A stretch of 64,000 nucleotides of DNA from UBA7434 sp042090785 (GTDB taxonomy: Bacteria > Pseudomonadota > Gammaproteobacteria > Pseudomonadales > UBA7434), in the NCBI GenBank assembly GCA_042090785.1, contig JBELIP010000002.1:1-64000 (forward strand). Direction: 5' to 3'. Under the pieces are notes generated by a model. That model made no database searches. It was not told the DNA's origin and saw only the letters and a program-made list of their open reading frames with translations. Positions 45,502-55,616 of the stretch are shown piece by piece. Both the position numbers and the translations under genes were made by a program. Numbering within the stretch: the stretch's first letter is position 1; each line of letters starts with the position of its first letter.

Positions 45502-46626
45502 TTAAAGCAATGTAATTTGCTCTAACTTATCATCCCGACCACTCAAAGGCGCCAGGTTGGAAACACTGACACCTAATAGTCTAACGTTTCTGCAACCCGC
45601 CTCGGTTTTATCTAACAGTTGAGGTAATCGGCGCATCACTGCCTCGATAGTATCAAAAGCATATTGTTCGGTGTAGCTGCGAGTAATTTGCTGAAAATTA
45701 GTAAACTTCACCTTAAGTGTCATCGTCTTAGCCGTCAGCTTTTTCTTTTGCAAAATAGTCACCACTTTTTCGGCCAGTAGCTGCAAGCGTGACAGCATCT
45801 CATCAGTGGCAGTTAAATCCATAGCAAAGGTGGTTTCAGCGCCTATCGACTTTCGCGTCCGGTTATTCTGCACCGGTCTATCGTCCTCGCCACGCACAAT
45901 ACCATGGTAGTAAACACCCATCCGGCCAAAGTGTTTTTGTAATCGAGCCTGAGTCCATTGCTTTAAATCATAACCGCACTCTATACCAAGCGCCTTCATT
46001 TTCTGCTCTGTCGCTTCACCAATGCCATGAAATTTACGAATAGCTAACGATTCCAACAAAGCTTCTGCGGCTGACGGCAGCACCACAAACAAGCCGTTTG
46101 GCTTATCCATATCGGAGGCAATTTTTGCTAAAAATTTATTGTATGAAATACCCGCCGATGCCGTGAGGCCGGTCTCTTCTTTAACTTGCTTTTTAATGGC
46201 TTTTGCAATTAATGTGGCCGAACCTGAGAATAGCGTCGAGCCCGTCACATCAAGATAAGCTTCATCTAACGAAAGCGGCTCAACTAACTGGGTATATTGC
46301 AAAAAAATAGCTTGAATCAGCGCTGAAGCCTCGCGATAAGCATCGAAACGCGGCTTAACAAATATAGCCTCTGGGCATAACAGCTGCGCTTTAGCCGCCG
46401 ACATCGCCGACCGTATACCAAACTTTCTTGCTTCGTAGCTACACGCTGCTACCACACCCCGACTTTGCGGATCCCCCCCTACAATTAAAGGCTTACCTTG
46501 ATATTCGGGAAAATCACGCTGTTCTACCGAGGCAAAAAAAGCATCCATATCAACATGAATGATTTTTCGCTGCGGCGATAACTCACTTCCGGCATCGCTA
46601 TTTTTATTAATCGGCTGATCAGTCAT
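45502..46626 (-). CDS. dinB: DNA polymerase IV
   Basis: Y-family translesion polymerase. 374 aa. The catalytic metal ligands are in HVDMDAFFASVEQ near residue 24 and LSLDEAYLDVT near residue 119. SYNKFLAKIASDMDKPNG and the little-finger region TFAMDLT follow. The C-terminus lacks an obvious QLxLF-type clamp motif; it ends LEQITLL, which could be a variant. No SOS box was identified upstream by eye. Confidence 0.95.
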   Translation of the reverse strand: MTDQPINKNSDAGSELSPQRKIIHVDMDAFFASVEQRDFPEYQGKPLIVGGDPQSRGVVAACSYEARKFGIRSAMSAAKAQLLCPEAIFVKPRFDAYREASALIQAIFLQYTQLVEPLSLDEAYLDVTGSTLFSGSATLIAKAIKKQVKEETGLTASAGISYNKFLAKIASDMDKPNGLFVVLPSAAEALLESLAIRKFHGIGEATEQKMKALGIECGYDLKQWTQARLQKHFGRMGVYYHGIVRGEDDRPVQNNRTRKSIGAETTFAMDLTATDEMLSRLQLLAEKVVTILQKKKLTAKTMTLKVKFTNFQQITRSYTEQYAFDTIEAVMRRLPQLLDKTEAGCRNVRLLGVSVSNLAPLSGRDDKLEQITLL

Positions 46627-46818
46627 TTTTTTATTCTAAGGGTTGACGGCCTACAGGTGAAGCTTTAACAGCTCACAATAAAATACACAGGCAAAAACAC
46701 AGAAAAAAACAGCTTATATATTCGCGCTTATCTACAGTCATCATTTACAATCATCACTGAATAGAAAAAACATAAGCATTAATGTTATACATCATACATT
46801 TAAAGAAAGGATACACTT

Positions 46819-47235
46819 TTGAATTCAACATTGAGCAGACGTGAAATTCTCAAAAAAGCATTTATCACCTTAATCGCCATGCTAGGTTATGGCGGCTGGG
46901 CATTTTATAGTAATTCACCTGCTAACGGTGATATCGAGCTGCAGGAAATTGCCTTTCGCGCAGGCATTATTCAGGGCGGTTACTCAGGCATACTGACTTT
47001 AACAAATATTATTCTACTCGAAGCCGTACTTAAACATCTTAACAATCACCTAACAGTCAATTTCAATATGATTGCCACATTAATCGTTGCTAGTGCGGTG
47101 CAGTACGCCATAATTATTCCTGTACATCTGGCTAACGACACGCCCAATATTTTAATCACCTTATTACCAGGCTTTATTATTGGCACTGCTTTTAGCGTTG
47201 CATACTTGTTATCTATTAAAAATAAATACTATTAG
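46819..47235 (+). CDS. Four-helix membrane protein, unknown
   Basis: 138 aa from a TTG start with AAGGA 7 nt upstream. Four hydrophobic segments at about residues 13-30, 48-70, 80-103 and 109-132. The N-terminus reads SRREILKKAF before the first helix, close to the twin-arginine consensus SRRxFLK. Not assignable to a family. It is divergent from dinB and converges on pepN. Confidence 0.6.
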   Translation: MNSTLSRREILKKAFITLIAMLGYGGWAFYSNSPANGDIELQEIAFRAGIIQGGYSGILTLTNIILLEAVLKHLNNHLTVNFNMIATLIVASAVQYAIIIPVHLANDTPNILITLLPGFIIGTAFSVAYLLSIKNKYY

Positions 47236-47247
47236 TAAATTTTGGCC

Positions 47248-50162
47248 TTACTCATCAGGCTCAAGGCTGNNNNNNNNNNNNNNNNNNNNNNNNNNNNNNN
47301 NNNNNNNNNNNNNNNNNNNNNNNNNNNNNNNNNNNNNNNNNNNNNNNNNNNNNNNNNNNNNNNNNNNNNAGGCTCAAGGCTGCTTTTAGACACCACCTCA
47401 AACACATCAGCCGATAAATTATCGTTATCAGCAATACGCGTTAAAGCCGCTTGCATCAAGTCACGCTGTGGCGCAGCAAATCGACGCCACTGTGTTAACG
47501 GCGTTAGTAAACGAGAAGCTAACTGGGGGTTAAGTTTATCTAAACGAATAACCTCATCGGCCAACAAGTGGTAACCCGAGCCATCATCGGCATGAAACTG
47601 TGGGATATTACGCATACAAAAACCACCTATTAAAGCGCGAACTTTATTGGGGTTAGTATTATCGTAAGCATCATGCTGCATCAAATCCTGCACCCGTTGC
47701 AATGCGTTAGGTTTATCGCTACAGGCCTGAAACCCCAACCACTGATTAACCACCAAACTTTCATGCGACCATTGCGCATAAAATTGTGCCAAACAATCTG
47801 CTGCCTGTAATTCAGCTTCAACCAACGGACAATTAACTAACGAAGACAAAGCTGAAGCTTGATCGGTCATATTGTTGGCCGACTGATACTGATTGACAGC
47901 AAGACTCACTAGCGCAGGATCTTGTGCACGCATTAAATACCCTAAACAAGTATTCTTTAAACTACGAAGAGCAATATGGTCAGCCTGTGGACTGTACTCA
48001 CCTAGCGCAGCTAACTGTTTAGCAAGGTTGTTATACGCTGTTACCAAAACCGTTTTTAATTGCAAAGCTAATGCTTGCTGCAATGTCTCAATCGCTGCCT
48101 GAATGGCACGAATATTAATAGACTCAAACTGCTCAAGCACATAGTGATAACCCGGCAAGCGCAATAACTCTGCCAGCAAAGCCGCATCGTAATTGGCTTG
48201 CCAGCGCTCATCTTTAAACCCCTGCTCTATTAAAACAATTAACGCCTGCCCGAGCGTTTTAACCGCCTTGGCCCCTAAAACACTGTCAATTAATTGCGAA
48301 CCATCAACATGTGCTTTTATCATTTGCATGGCATAACGTTGAGTAGCATCCCAACGCACAAAGCCATCATTATCATTGGCTAATAATTGCAACAGATCCT
48401 CTGGTGCATAAGCAAAATTCAATTTAACCGGGGCAGAAAAACCACGCAATAAAGAAGGCACTGGTTTACTCGATAAACCTTTAAAACACCAACTCTGCTC
48501 AGCCTGCGTTACAGAAAGCATATAATCATTATTGTCAGAGGCAGCAACGTTACCGTTTAATGACTCACAGCGTACCGCTTGCAAACCCGCGTCAGAAACC
48601 AAGGCCATTTGCACAGGAATAATTAACGGTGCTTTGTCGCTTTGGCCTGGCGTTGGTGGGCAGCTTTGATTAATCGTTAGACTGTATTCGCCCGTTGCAG
48701 CATCCCAATGATCGGTGACATCCAACACAGGTGTTCCTGACTGTGAATACCATAAACGAAACTGCGTTAAATCAACGTCACTAGCCGCCTCCATGGCAAG
48801 TACAAAATCTTCACAGGTCACTGCTTGTCCATCGTGACGTTTAAAGTACAAATCACTGCCGGCACGAAATTTTTCTGCACCCAGTAACTGGTGCATCATA
48901 CGAATAACCTCGGCGCCTTTTTCATAAATGGTTACAGTATAAAAATTAGAAATTTCCATATACGATTCAGGGCGAATAGGATGTGCCATTGGCCCGCCAT
49001 CTTCAGCGAATTGTGTCGAGCGTAATAGGCTAACATCTTCAACTCGCTTAACCGTTGGGGAGTTCATATCGGCAGAAAACGACGCATCGCGAAATACCGT
49101 AAAGCCCTCTTTTAAACTTAGCTGAAACCAATCGCGGCAGGTAACACGATTACCCGACCAATTATGAAAATACTCATGCGCAACCACAGCTTCAACGCGC
49201 TGAAAGGCCATATCGGACTGTGTTAAAGGGTTCGCCAACACGCAGGAAGTATTAAATATATTTAAACCTTTATTTTCCATTGCGCCCATATTAAAAAAGT
49301 CGACGGCAACAATCATAAAAAGGTCGAGATCATATTCTCGACCATAAACTTCTTCGTCCCACTTCATCGATTTTTTTAACGACTGCATTGCGTGGTCGCA
49401 TTTATCTAAATCTTTTGTTTCAACATAAATTTTTAATGCAACGTTACGGCCCGACATTGTCGTAAAACTGTCATCAACGGACTGTAAATTGCCAGCAACT
49501 AAGGCAAACAAATAAGCCGGCTTTTTAAAAGGGTCAGACCATAACACCCAGTGACGGCCATCATCGCATTCGCCGCTATCCACTAAGTTACCATTGGATA
49601 ATAAAACAGGATAAGCCTGAGCATCCGCAGTTATTTTTGTGGTAAACACCGACATCACATCGGGACGATCAAGATAATAGGTAATGCGGCGAAAACCTTC
49701 TGCCTCACATTGTGTGCAGTACATGCCGTCTGATAAATACAAACCCTCTAACGTAAGGTTTTTAGCCGGGGCAATAACTGTTTCTATTTCTAGTACAAAC
49801 TTTTTCGGCAAATTGCTTAAACAAAGACCGCTATCATGTAACTGATAAGCACTCTCGTCTAATGACTTACCGTTAATAGCAATAGAGTGTAACTGTAGAC
49901 CGTCGCCATCTAACTCAAGTACATCAGACGTCGCCTTAGGATTTTTGCGTATAGCAAATCGCGAATGAACAATGGTTTTATCGGCCTGCAAATCAAAACT
50001 TAAATCGGTGGTTTCAATTAAAAACGCGGGCGGCTGATAGTCCTTTAAATACGTTACTCTAGAACTATCGACATAAGCACTATCAACATTAGAACCGTCG
50101 ACATTAGAACCGTCGACATTAGAAACATCGGCGCTTACATCACCATCAAGACCATCGGTCAT
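47248..50162 (-). CDS. pepN: Aminopeptidase N
   Basis: M1-family zinc aminopeptidase with broad specificity. Exopeptidase motif GAMENKGLNIFN and zinc motif HEYFHNWSGNRVT with the third ligand in LKEGFTVFRD are intact. The C-terminal helical domain ends LSADVFEVVSKS. The given sequence has 100 Ns near the 3' end that break the frame; collapsing the 13-nt duplicate gives an intact stop. The first 35 residues contain a five-residue repeat (SNVDG) not found in typical PepN, which begins near the equivalent of YLKDYQPP. Confidence 0.93.
47257..47382. other. 100-N gap flanked by a 13-nt duplicate
   Basis: N run at 47270-47369. AGGCTCAAGGCTG precedes and follows it. If the duplicate is collapsed, pepN reads on to a stop (TAA at 47248-47250) and ends SSLEPDE, close to where PepN proteins end. 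The gap therefore probably holds no missing sequence. Confidence 0.8.
50056..50130. repeat. 15-bp in-frame tandem repeats in pepN
   Basis: ACATTAGAACCGTCG at 50086 and 50101, a variant at 50116, and decayed copies at 50056 and 50071. The unit is a multiple of three, so it encodes a repeating five-residue segment at the PepN N-terminus. Confidence 0.85.
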
Positions 50163-50202
50163 GCTTTTTTCTCCAAAAATAATACGCTGTTTAAATCAGC
50201 GG

Positions 50203-51039
50203 TTAAACAGATAAAGTAATATGGTAGCCACCGAACTTACGTAAATTAAGCACGCCGGTATCAAGGATAAGGTACTGCCCTTTCACACCCAACAACTTGC
50301 CATCAATGGTTGGCGTTTTATCAAAATTGCGGGTGGTCACCTTAACCGGAAATTCGCTCACCGGAAAGTGAATGGAAACAGGTTTTACATTGTCACAAAT
50401 TTGTATTGCCTGTAAACCGTATTGATTTTGTAGCTGCTCTACCTCTGGTGTTATTCGCGGTAACACATCACGGAATAGTGCTGGCAAATCTAACCATTCG
50501 GGGTTACCTTTTAACATGGCGCGCCAGTTGGTTTTATCGGTCATATGCTGTTTTAAAATAACCTCGACTAAACCTGCATAGCGTCGCTGCTGCACACGAA
50601 AAACAGGCAATGCTTGCACAGCCCCTTGATCTATCCAACGGGTCGGTATTTGCGTGCCCCGGGTAATGCCCACTTTTAAACCCGATGAGTTTGCTAAATA
50701 GACATAATGATCCTGCATACAAAACGTTTCACCCCATGAGGGCTCTCGACAAGTACCCGCATCATAGTGACATTTTTCGGGACTCATGATGCATTGATCA
50801 CATTGCGCTAACGATTTAAAACAAGGATAACAATAACCTTGGTTAAAACTTTTATTGGTTTTTCTACTACAATGTACACAATTAATATCGCCGCTGTAAC
50901 TCAGCGTTAGCTCATCTCCAATAAAATCGTTTAAATCAATTCGCTTATCGCCTAATACCATTTGGTATTGAACGACATCACCCTCACTGACAGGTAACGA
51001 CGCTTGCATCTTTCTTAATTCACCACTGAATACTGGCAT
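50203..51039 (-). CDS. DUF2797 family protein
   Basis: 278 aa. Cys pairs form zinc-ribbon-like clusters between residues 54 and 105 (CVHC, CYPC, CDQC and further Cys). After that come YLANSSGLKVGITR and PTRWIDQGA, which resemble a GIY-YIG-like core. C-terminal GGYHITL closes the domain. Nucleic-acid binding is plausible but unproven. It is 40 nt upstream of pepN, and the neighbouring YeaC-family gene is a frequent companion. Confidence 0.85.
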   Translation of the reverse strand: MPVFSGELRKMQASLPVSEGDVVQYQMVLGDKRIDLNDFIGDELTLSYSGDINCVHCSRKTNKSFNQGYCYPCFKSLAQCDQCIMSPEKCHYDAGTCREPSWGETFCMQDHYVYLANSSGLKVGITRGTQIPTRWIDQGAVQALPVFRVQQRRYAGLVEVILKQHMTDKTNWRAMLKGNPEWLDLPALFRDVLPRITPEVEQLQNQYGLQAIQICDNVKPVSIHFPVSEFPVKVTTRNFDKTPTIDGKLLGVKGQYLILDTGVLNLRKFGGYHITLSV

Positions 51040-51117
51040 AAATAATTTGAACCTATTGAAGAGCTTATTGAATGGACAGTGCTTTTGCTTTAAAACTTTT
51101 TTACTTTAAATGCTTTT

Positions 51118-51375
51118 TTATTTCACAATAAGAGGCTGCACATCATCATCTTTCTTACTCGCGCATTGGTCTTCCATTTCGCCAATACGCTGACCTTGTG
51201 GTAAATGTGCATTGTCAAAAATAATAATAGCCTGCGTTAATGTCGCGCGCTGCGAATCCGTGACTTGCTGACCATCTGGCCATTTGCCCTGCTCTAATGC
51301 TGTCTTAAAACGACGATACATATCGGGGGATAGCTGCTGCACTTTATTTTCAAAGGTATCCGAAGACTCACTCAT
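51118..51375 (-). CDS. YeaC family protein (DUF1315)
   Basis: 85 aa, soluble and helical, with the family region MYRRFKTALEQGKWPDGQQVT and QRATLTQAIIIFD. Function is unknown in all species. It lies between the rhomboid protease and the DUF2797 gene, all in one direction with gaps of 17 and 78 nt. Confidence 0.88.
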   Translation of the reverse strand: MSESSDTFENKVQQLSPDMYRRFKTALEQGKWPDGQQVTDSQRATLTQAIIIFDNAHLPQGQRIGEMEDQCASKKDDDVQPLIVK

Positions 51376-51392
51376 AAAACATAATCCGTCTT

Positions 51393-52271
51393 TTAACTAT
51401 TTTCTTCGCGCTGAAAAAATCGCGTTAACAACGCGCTAGGCAAGGCAATAAAACACCCCCAAATTAAACCGCTTAAATGAGCGGTATTGGCCATATTCGC
51501 CAAGGCGTCAAACACCCCAAGCCAGCCTGCCGCCAAAGAAAGCAACATCACAATATAAATGGCGCGTGGTAAAGCAAAAATTTTATGGGGCACTATAAGG
51601 TTAAACACCGCACAGTAGCCTAGCAAACCATAAATCACGCCAGACATACCGCCAAAATAAGCGTAAGGCGTGCTCGCCGCTTGATAAAGATTCGAGGACA
51701 CCGCAATAAAAAAAGCCACACTGATAAAGTGTATCTTGCCACATTGCATTTCAATTCTACGCCCCAGCTCCCAAAGCCAGAGCATATTAAAAGTGATATG
51801 CACCCAACCAAAATGCAAAAAAATCGGCGTCACTAAACGCCAGTATTGGCCATGAGCAATAAATTCATGCGGCGAAATACGTGATGATAAATTTAATGCG
51901 TTCGACAAACGACTATTGTCAACACTTTGAATCTTAAGTAACTCAACAATAGTATCTAGACGAAGCTCAACCAGAAAAAAACCAATAACACTTAAAATCA
52001 CTAAAGACAGCGTCACCGGCGTAGCCATAATTAACTGAGACAGCGGCGCTAACGATTGCGTTTTTGGTTTTTTTTCTAGCGTCAGTTGTAAACGACCATC
52101 ACAAAAAGCTTTATAGTCATCGTGTATTTTCTGGGCGTGCTGAGTTGTTTCAGCCAAAACCACTTGGCTACCGGCTTCTTCAGTAATTTTATGAGCAATA
52201 TTTTGCTGCCACCAATACACCGATAAAGCATGCAAATTACTATCGAGTGGTGCCTCTAGAATTTTAATCAT
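51393..52271 (-). CDS. Rhomboid family intramembrane serine protease
   Basis: 292 aa. A soluble N-terminal domain of about 95 residues resembles that of GlpG. About six membrane helices follow. The catalytic Ser is in GGMSGVIYG near residue 205, and the His in TAHLSGLIWG near residue 262. IFLHFGWVHITFNMLWLW carries the L1 region and the oxyanion His/Asn. It probably cleaves membrane proteins; the substrate is unknown. Confidence 0.92.
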   Translation of the reverse strand: MIKILEAPLDSNLHALSVYWWQQNIAHKITEEAGSQVVLAETTQHAQKIHDDYKAFCDGRLQLTLEKKPKTQSLAPLSQLIMATPVTLSLVILSVIGFFLVELRLDTIVELLKIQSVDNSRLSNALNLSSRISPHEFIAHGQYWRLVTPIFLHFGWVHITFNMLWLWELGRRIEMQCGKIHFISVAFFIAVSSNLYQAASTPYAYFGGMSGVIYGLLGYCAVFNLIVPHKIFALPRAIYIVMLLSLAAGWLGVFDALANMANTAHLSGLIWGCFIALPSALLTRFFQREENS

Positions 52272-52288
52272 CTAATTTACTGCTTATA

Positions 52289-53176
52289 TTAACCATCAAT
52301 AAAATGCGCGCCCCAACCTAATTTATCACGGCAGGTTTCATAAAAACTATGACCCTTCGGGTGAATCAATTTTAAGTTACGCGACTTTTTACGAATATAA
52401 AGCACATCACCTGGATGCACACCGATATTCACCTGACCATCACAACTTACGCGTGGCGACGTTGGGTTACTTTCGGCAATCATAATTTTAATTTCGCTAG
52501 TGCCATCAATAACCAATGGTCGGCTACTTAATGTATGCGGAAACATGGGCACCAATACAATAGCATTAAGACGTGGGTGCATAATCGGTCCTCCGCCTGA
52601 TAAAGAATAAGCGGTTGAGCCTGTCGGAGTAGATACAATTAAACCATCAGAGCGTTGCGAGTAGACAAACTCGTCTTCAATGTACAATTCAAAGCTGAGC
52701 ATTTTGGGTGCTTGACCACTGTGCAAGACCACATCATTAAATGCATCGGATTGGCCAACTCTTGCGCCGTCTCTTTTTAATTCAGTTTCTAACAGAAAAC
52801 GGCTTTCTATTTCGTAGTGGCCATCAAGCACGGCCGAAACACCGCTTTCTATATCATCGGGGGCAATGTCGGTTAAAAAACCTAACTTGCCACGGTTAAT
52901 ACCTAATACAGGAACATCATGCTGAGCTAAATCTCTGGCCGCACCTAAGAGGCTACCATCGCCACCCACCACAATAACCATGTCGCAGACTTCACCGATT
53001 AATTTTCGCGTAGCCACCTTAAAACTATGTGAAACCAAAGCACGAGAGGTATCCTCTTCAAGCACCACGCTTACATCGCGGCGCTCAAGCAGCTCTACTA
53101 ACGCACGCACAGACTCACGTACTGGCTCGCTATCAACACGGCCAATAATACCTATATTGTGAAATTGGGTTATCAT
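52289..53176 (-). CDS. nadK: NAD kinase
   Basis: Phosphorylates NAD to NADP. 295 aa. VVGGDGSLLGAAR holds the catalytic GGDG near residue 72; AFNDVVLHS and DGLIVSTPTGSTAYSLS are the NAD-binding motifs. The ATG region MITQFHNIGIIGR is typical. It precedes the rhomboid gene by 17 nt. Confidence 0.97.
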   Translation of the reverse strand: MITQFHNIGIIGRVDSEPVRESVRALVELLERRDVSVVLEEDTSRALVSHSFKVATRKLIGEVCDMVIVVGGDGSLLGAARDLAQHDVPVLGINRGKLGFLTDIAPDDIESGVSAVLDGHYEIESRFLLETELKRDGARVGQSDAFNDVVLHSGQAPKMLSFELYIEDEFVYSQRSDGLIVSTPTGSTAYSLSGGGPIMHPRLNAIVLVPMFPHTLSSRPLVIDGTSEIKIMIAESNPTSPRVSCDGQVNIGVHPGDVLYIRKKSRNLKLIHPKGHSFYETCRDKLGWGAHFIDG

Positions 53177-53345
53177 CTACTTTTTAACGTCTCCGAATAT
53201 CTAGCTTAATAGCATGATGTTTGCCGAAGCGATTATAGTGGCAAATGCTTGAATACTAAACCTTTGTATTCACTTCGATAGCAGCGTAAATTAACCCAAA
53301 ATAGATCAATTTGGCCCCAGCAGACTCATTTGAGCCCCATATACA

Positions 53346-54380
53346 ATGACATTCAGCGCTCAACCATTAGACACTTCCACCACCTTTATCAACTCACTGA
53401 ATACCGCAGCAGTAAGAATGTTAGCTAATGCCGTATTTGGCCCACCGTTGCTGAGCATGCTGTCGCAGCAATCCAACTTAGAAAGACCGTTAGTTGCCCA
53501 AGGCCCGAGCTTTGAACGCAATGAGCATAAAAGCCCAGCCATCTTTACGCTGACACCAGAATACCAACAATGGCTGCTACAACTGGATAAACAACCCGAC
53601 TCCCTGCTTGACCATTTACACAGCAACAAGAACGGCAAAAAACATATAAAACTGGGTATTTATCATGAGCGACTCTGGCAATATTTTTTATCCAATAACA
53701 ATAATACTAAGCTGCTAGCAACTAATTTAGCCGCTAGAAACAATGGCAATGATTTAGGTGAGTTCGACCTCATTTATGAGCACTGCGATTACGGCTTAGT
53801 CCATTTAGAAATTGCCAGTAAATATTATTTAGCTTGCTCACAGCAAACTCAGCAATGGCAGACATGGCTAGGACCCGGAAAAACCGACCGCTTGGATTTA
53901 AAGCTTAATCACAGCATTAATAAACAAATGAATTTAGCCGATCACCCGCGCGCAACTGAACAACTGTTAGCGCATTTGGACAGTATGGGTATTGCAAGGC
54001 CAACATCACAACAGCCATTAAATAAACAACTGCATATTGGTGGTCGATTATTTTACCGTCGCGAAGAACCAATAAGCCCGTCTACCTTAGCGAAACAATA
54101 CAACTCACCAGATAAACTGAACAATCTGCACCAAGCCGGTCACTGGTTATTATTATCAGAATGGCAGCACTTACTTAAAAAATATAAAGTGGAATATCAC
54201 TTAGTGGATAAGCCTTACTGGCTAGATACGGCCAGCGGCAACCAGCGTCGATTAGCGGGTGCAAACGCCGAGGATAAAATAGCTACTCGCATGCCAGAAA
54301 TGATTATTTACAGCATTGAAGCACTAAATGTCGAAAACCATTTTTGTTTTATTGTGCCTAACAACTGGCTAACCCTGTGA
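53346..54380 (+). CDS. DUF1853 family protein
   Basis: 344 aa, soluble. The family core is visible: LGIYHERLWQYFL, then LGEFDLIYEH with HLEIASKYYLA, then WLGPGKTDRLDLKLNH. This pattern (E, D, ExK) resembles PD-(D/E)xK nuclease folds, which would suggest DNA or RNA cleavage, but it is only a likeness. It is divergent from nadK and convergent with the cNMP-rhodanese gene. Confidence 0.8.
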   Translation: MTFSAQPLDTSTTFINSLNTAAVRMLANAVFGPPLLSMLSQQSNLERPLVAQGPSFERNEHKSPAIFTLTPEYQQWLLQLDKQPDSLLDHLHSNKNGKKHIKLGIYHERLWQYFLSNNNNTKLLATNLAARNNGNDLGEFDLIYEHCDYGLVHLEIASKYYLACSQQTQQWQTWLGPGKTDRLDLKLNHSINKQMNLADHPRATEQLLAHLDSMGIARPTSQQPLNKQLHIGGRLFYRREEPISPSTLAKQYNSPDKLNNLHQAGHWLLLSEWQHLLKKYKVEYHLVDKPYWLDTASGNQRRLAGANAEDKIATRMPEMIIYSIEALNVENHFCFIVPNNWLTL

Positions 54381-54427
54381 ATAAGCAAAAACGGCGCTCA
54401 GGACGCTTTTAAGTGTCCCGCTAAGGT

Positions 54428-55567
54428 TTATAGATGACCCGCTAAAGGCTTTACATTAAAGCCTTGCTGACTTAACAAATAAGCGACAGTAGAGGCACGG
54501 CGACCCGTGGAGCAATAAGCAATATAACGCGTATTAGCATCCATTAAGCGTGATTTTAAGCTCATTAAATGCATTGGTAAGTGAAACGCATCGGCTCTAT
54601 GGTCATTTTCGTATTCTTCCTGCGACCTAACATCTAACCAACGAGCACCATCAGCAACGGTTTTAACCGCCTGCTCAATAGTTATTGCCGAGACTTCAGG
54701 CTCTGCCATTAATGCTAAAAAATCTCGCTTGTGAAGCCCCATAATAACGCCGTTAGTTTTCATGGTTACCGTAGCATTACGGGTGGTTTTATTCAGCAGT
54801 GCATCTTCCCCAAAACAACGGCCAGGTAATAACTCAGCAACAAAAGTGGGCTCTGAATTATGTTCGCAACTTACATGCGCACAACCTTCTTTAATTAAAT
54901 AACAAATATCGCCTTGCTCGCCTTCGCGCACAATCACTTCACCCGCCTCAACAACTCGCGCCACAAAGCAATTAAATATTTCTTTTACGTTATAAGGCGG
55001 AATTTTATGAAACAAATTCGAGCGCAACAAAGTATTCATCCAATCCGCATCTTCATCAAAGTGCCTATTAGCACTAAAATCAAGCGATAAGGTTTTCGCC
55101 ACTTGGTCCCAACAGAGCATGGCATCTAGCTTATCTCTATCCAATAAAAATAATTGGCTGTCCTCAACCGCTGTTACCGACACAGCGGTTGGAAAGCTAT
55201 CGCCCAGTGAAAGGTGGCTGCTTTCAGTACCACCACAAATACGTACTGGCTGACCATCATCTAACACAACATCAACACTGCCACTCACTAAAAATAATTG
55301 GCTATCGCGTAGCACTTCGGCGTTAGCAACGCACTGGCCGTTCACAGCCAAATCCATTTCATGGCTACGCGCAATGGTTTTTAAATGGTCATCCGATAAT
55401 ATATTGAGCGGCACAAAAGAACGCAGCACATCGATACTAATGGCATTTAAAGCATTAGACCGAGTATAAGCTTGGCCAAGCAAGGGAGCAGGTTGATTAG
55501 CTGACTTATTTATTAAGGCATTGGCAATTGAATAGCGGCCATTCCCCCCTTTTGAACGACTTACCAT
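54428..55567 (-). CDS. Cyclic-nucleotide-binding-type and rhodanese fusion protein
   Basis: 379 aa from Met at 55567; an open frame to 55717 would overlap the upstream gene by 101 nt. Two cNMP-type beta-roll domains (about 40-150 and 165-275) are followed by a rhodanese domain (about 290-379) with active-site CSTGRR. The second beta-roll has GEDALL and TTRNAT, close to a phosphate cassette; the first is degenerate. A fused sulfurtransferase controlled by a nucleotide is a possible reading. It has no DNA-binding domain. Confidence 0.78.
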   Translation of the reverse strand: MVSRSKGGNGRYSIANALINKSANQPAPLLGQAYTRSNALNAISIDVLRSFVPLNILSDDHLKTIARSHEMDLAVNGQCVANAEVLRDSQLFLVSGSVDVVLDDGQPVRICGGTESSHLSLGDSFPTAVSVTAVEDSQLFLLDRDKLDAMLCWDQVAKTLSLDFSANRHFDEDADWMNTLLRSNLFHKIPPYNVKEIFNCFVARVVEAGEVIVREGEQGDICYLIKEGCAHVSCEHNSEPTFVAELLPGRCFGEDALLNKTTRNATVTMKTNGVIMGLHKRDFLALMAEPEVSAITIEQAVKTVADGARWLDVRSQEEYENDHRADAFHLPMHLMSLKSRLMDANTRYIAYCSTGRRASTVAYLLSQQGFNVKPLAGHL

Positions 55568-55616
55568 AATATTATCAGCCCTGTTAAAACATAAATGAAT
55601 TAGAGGTGTTAGCGAA

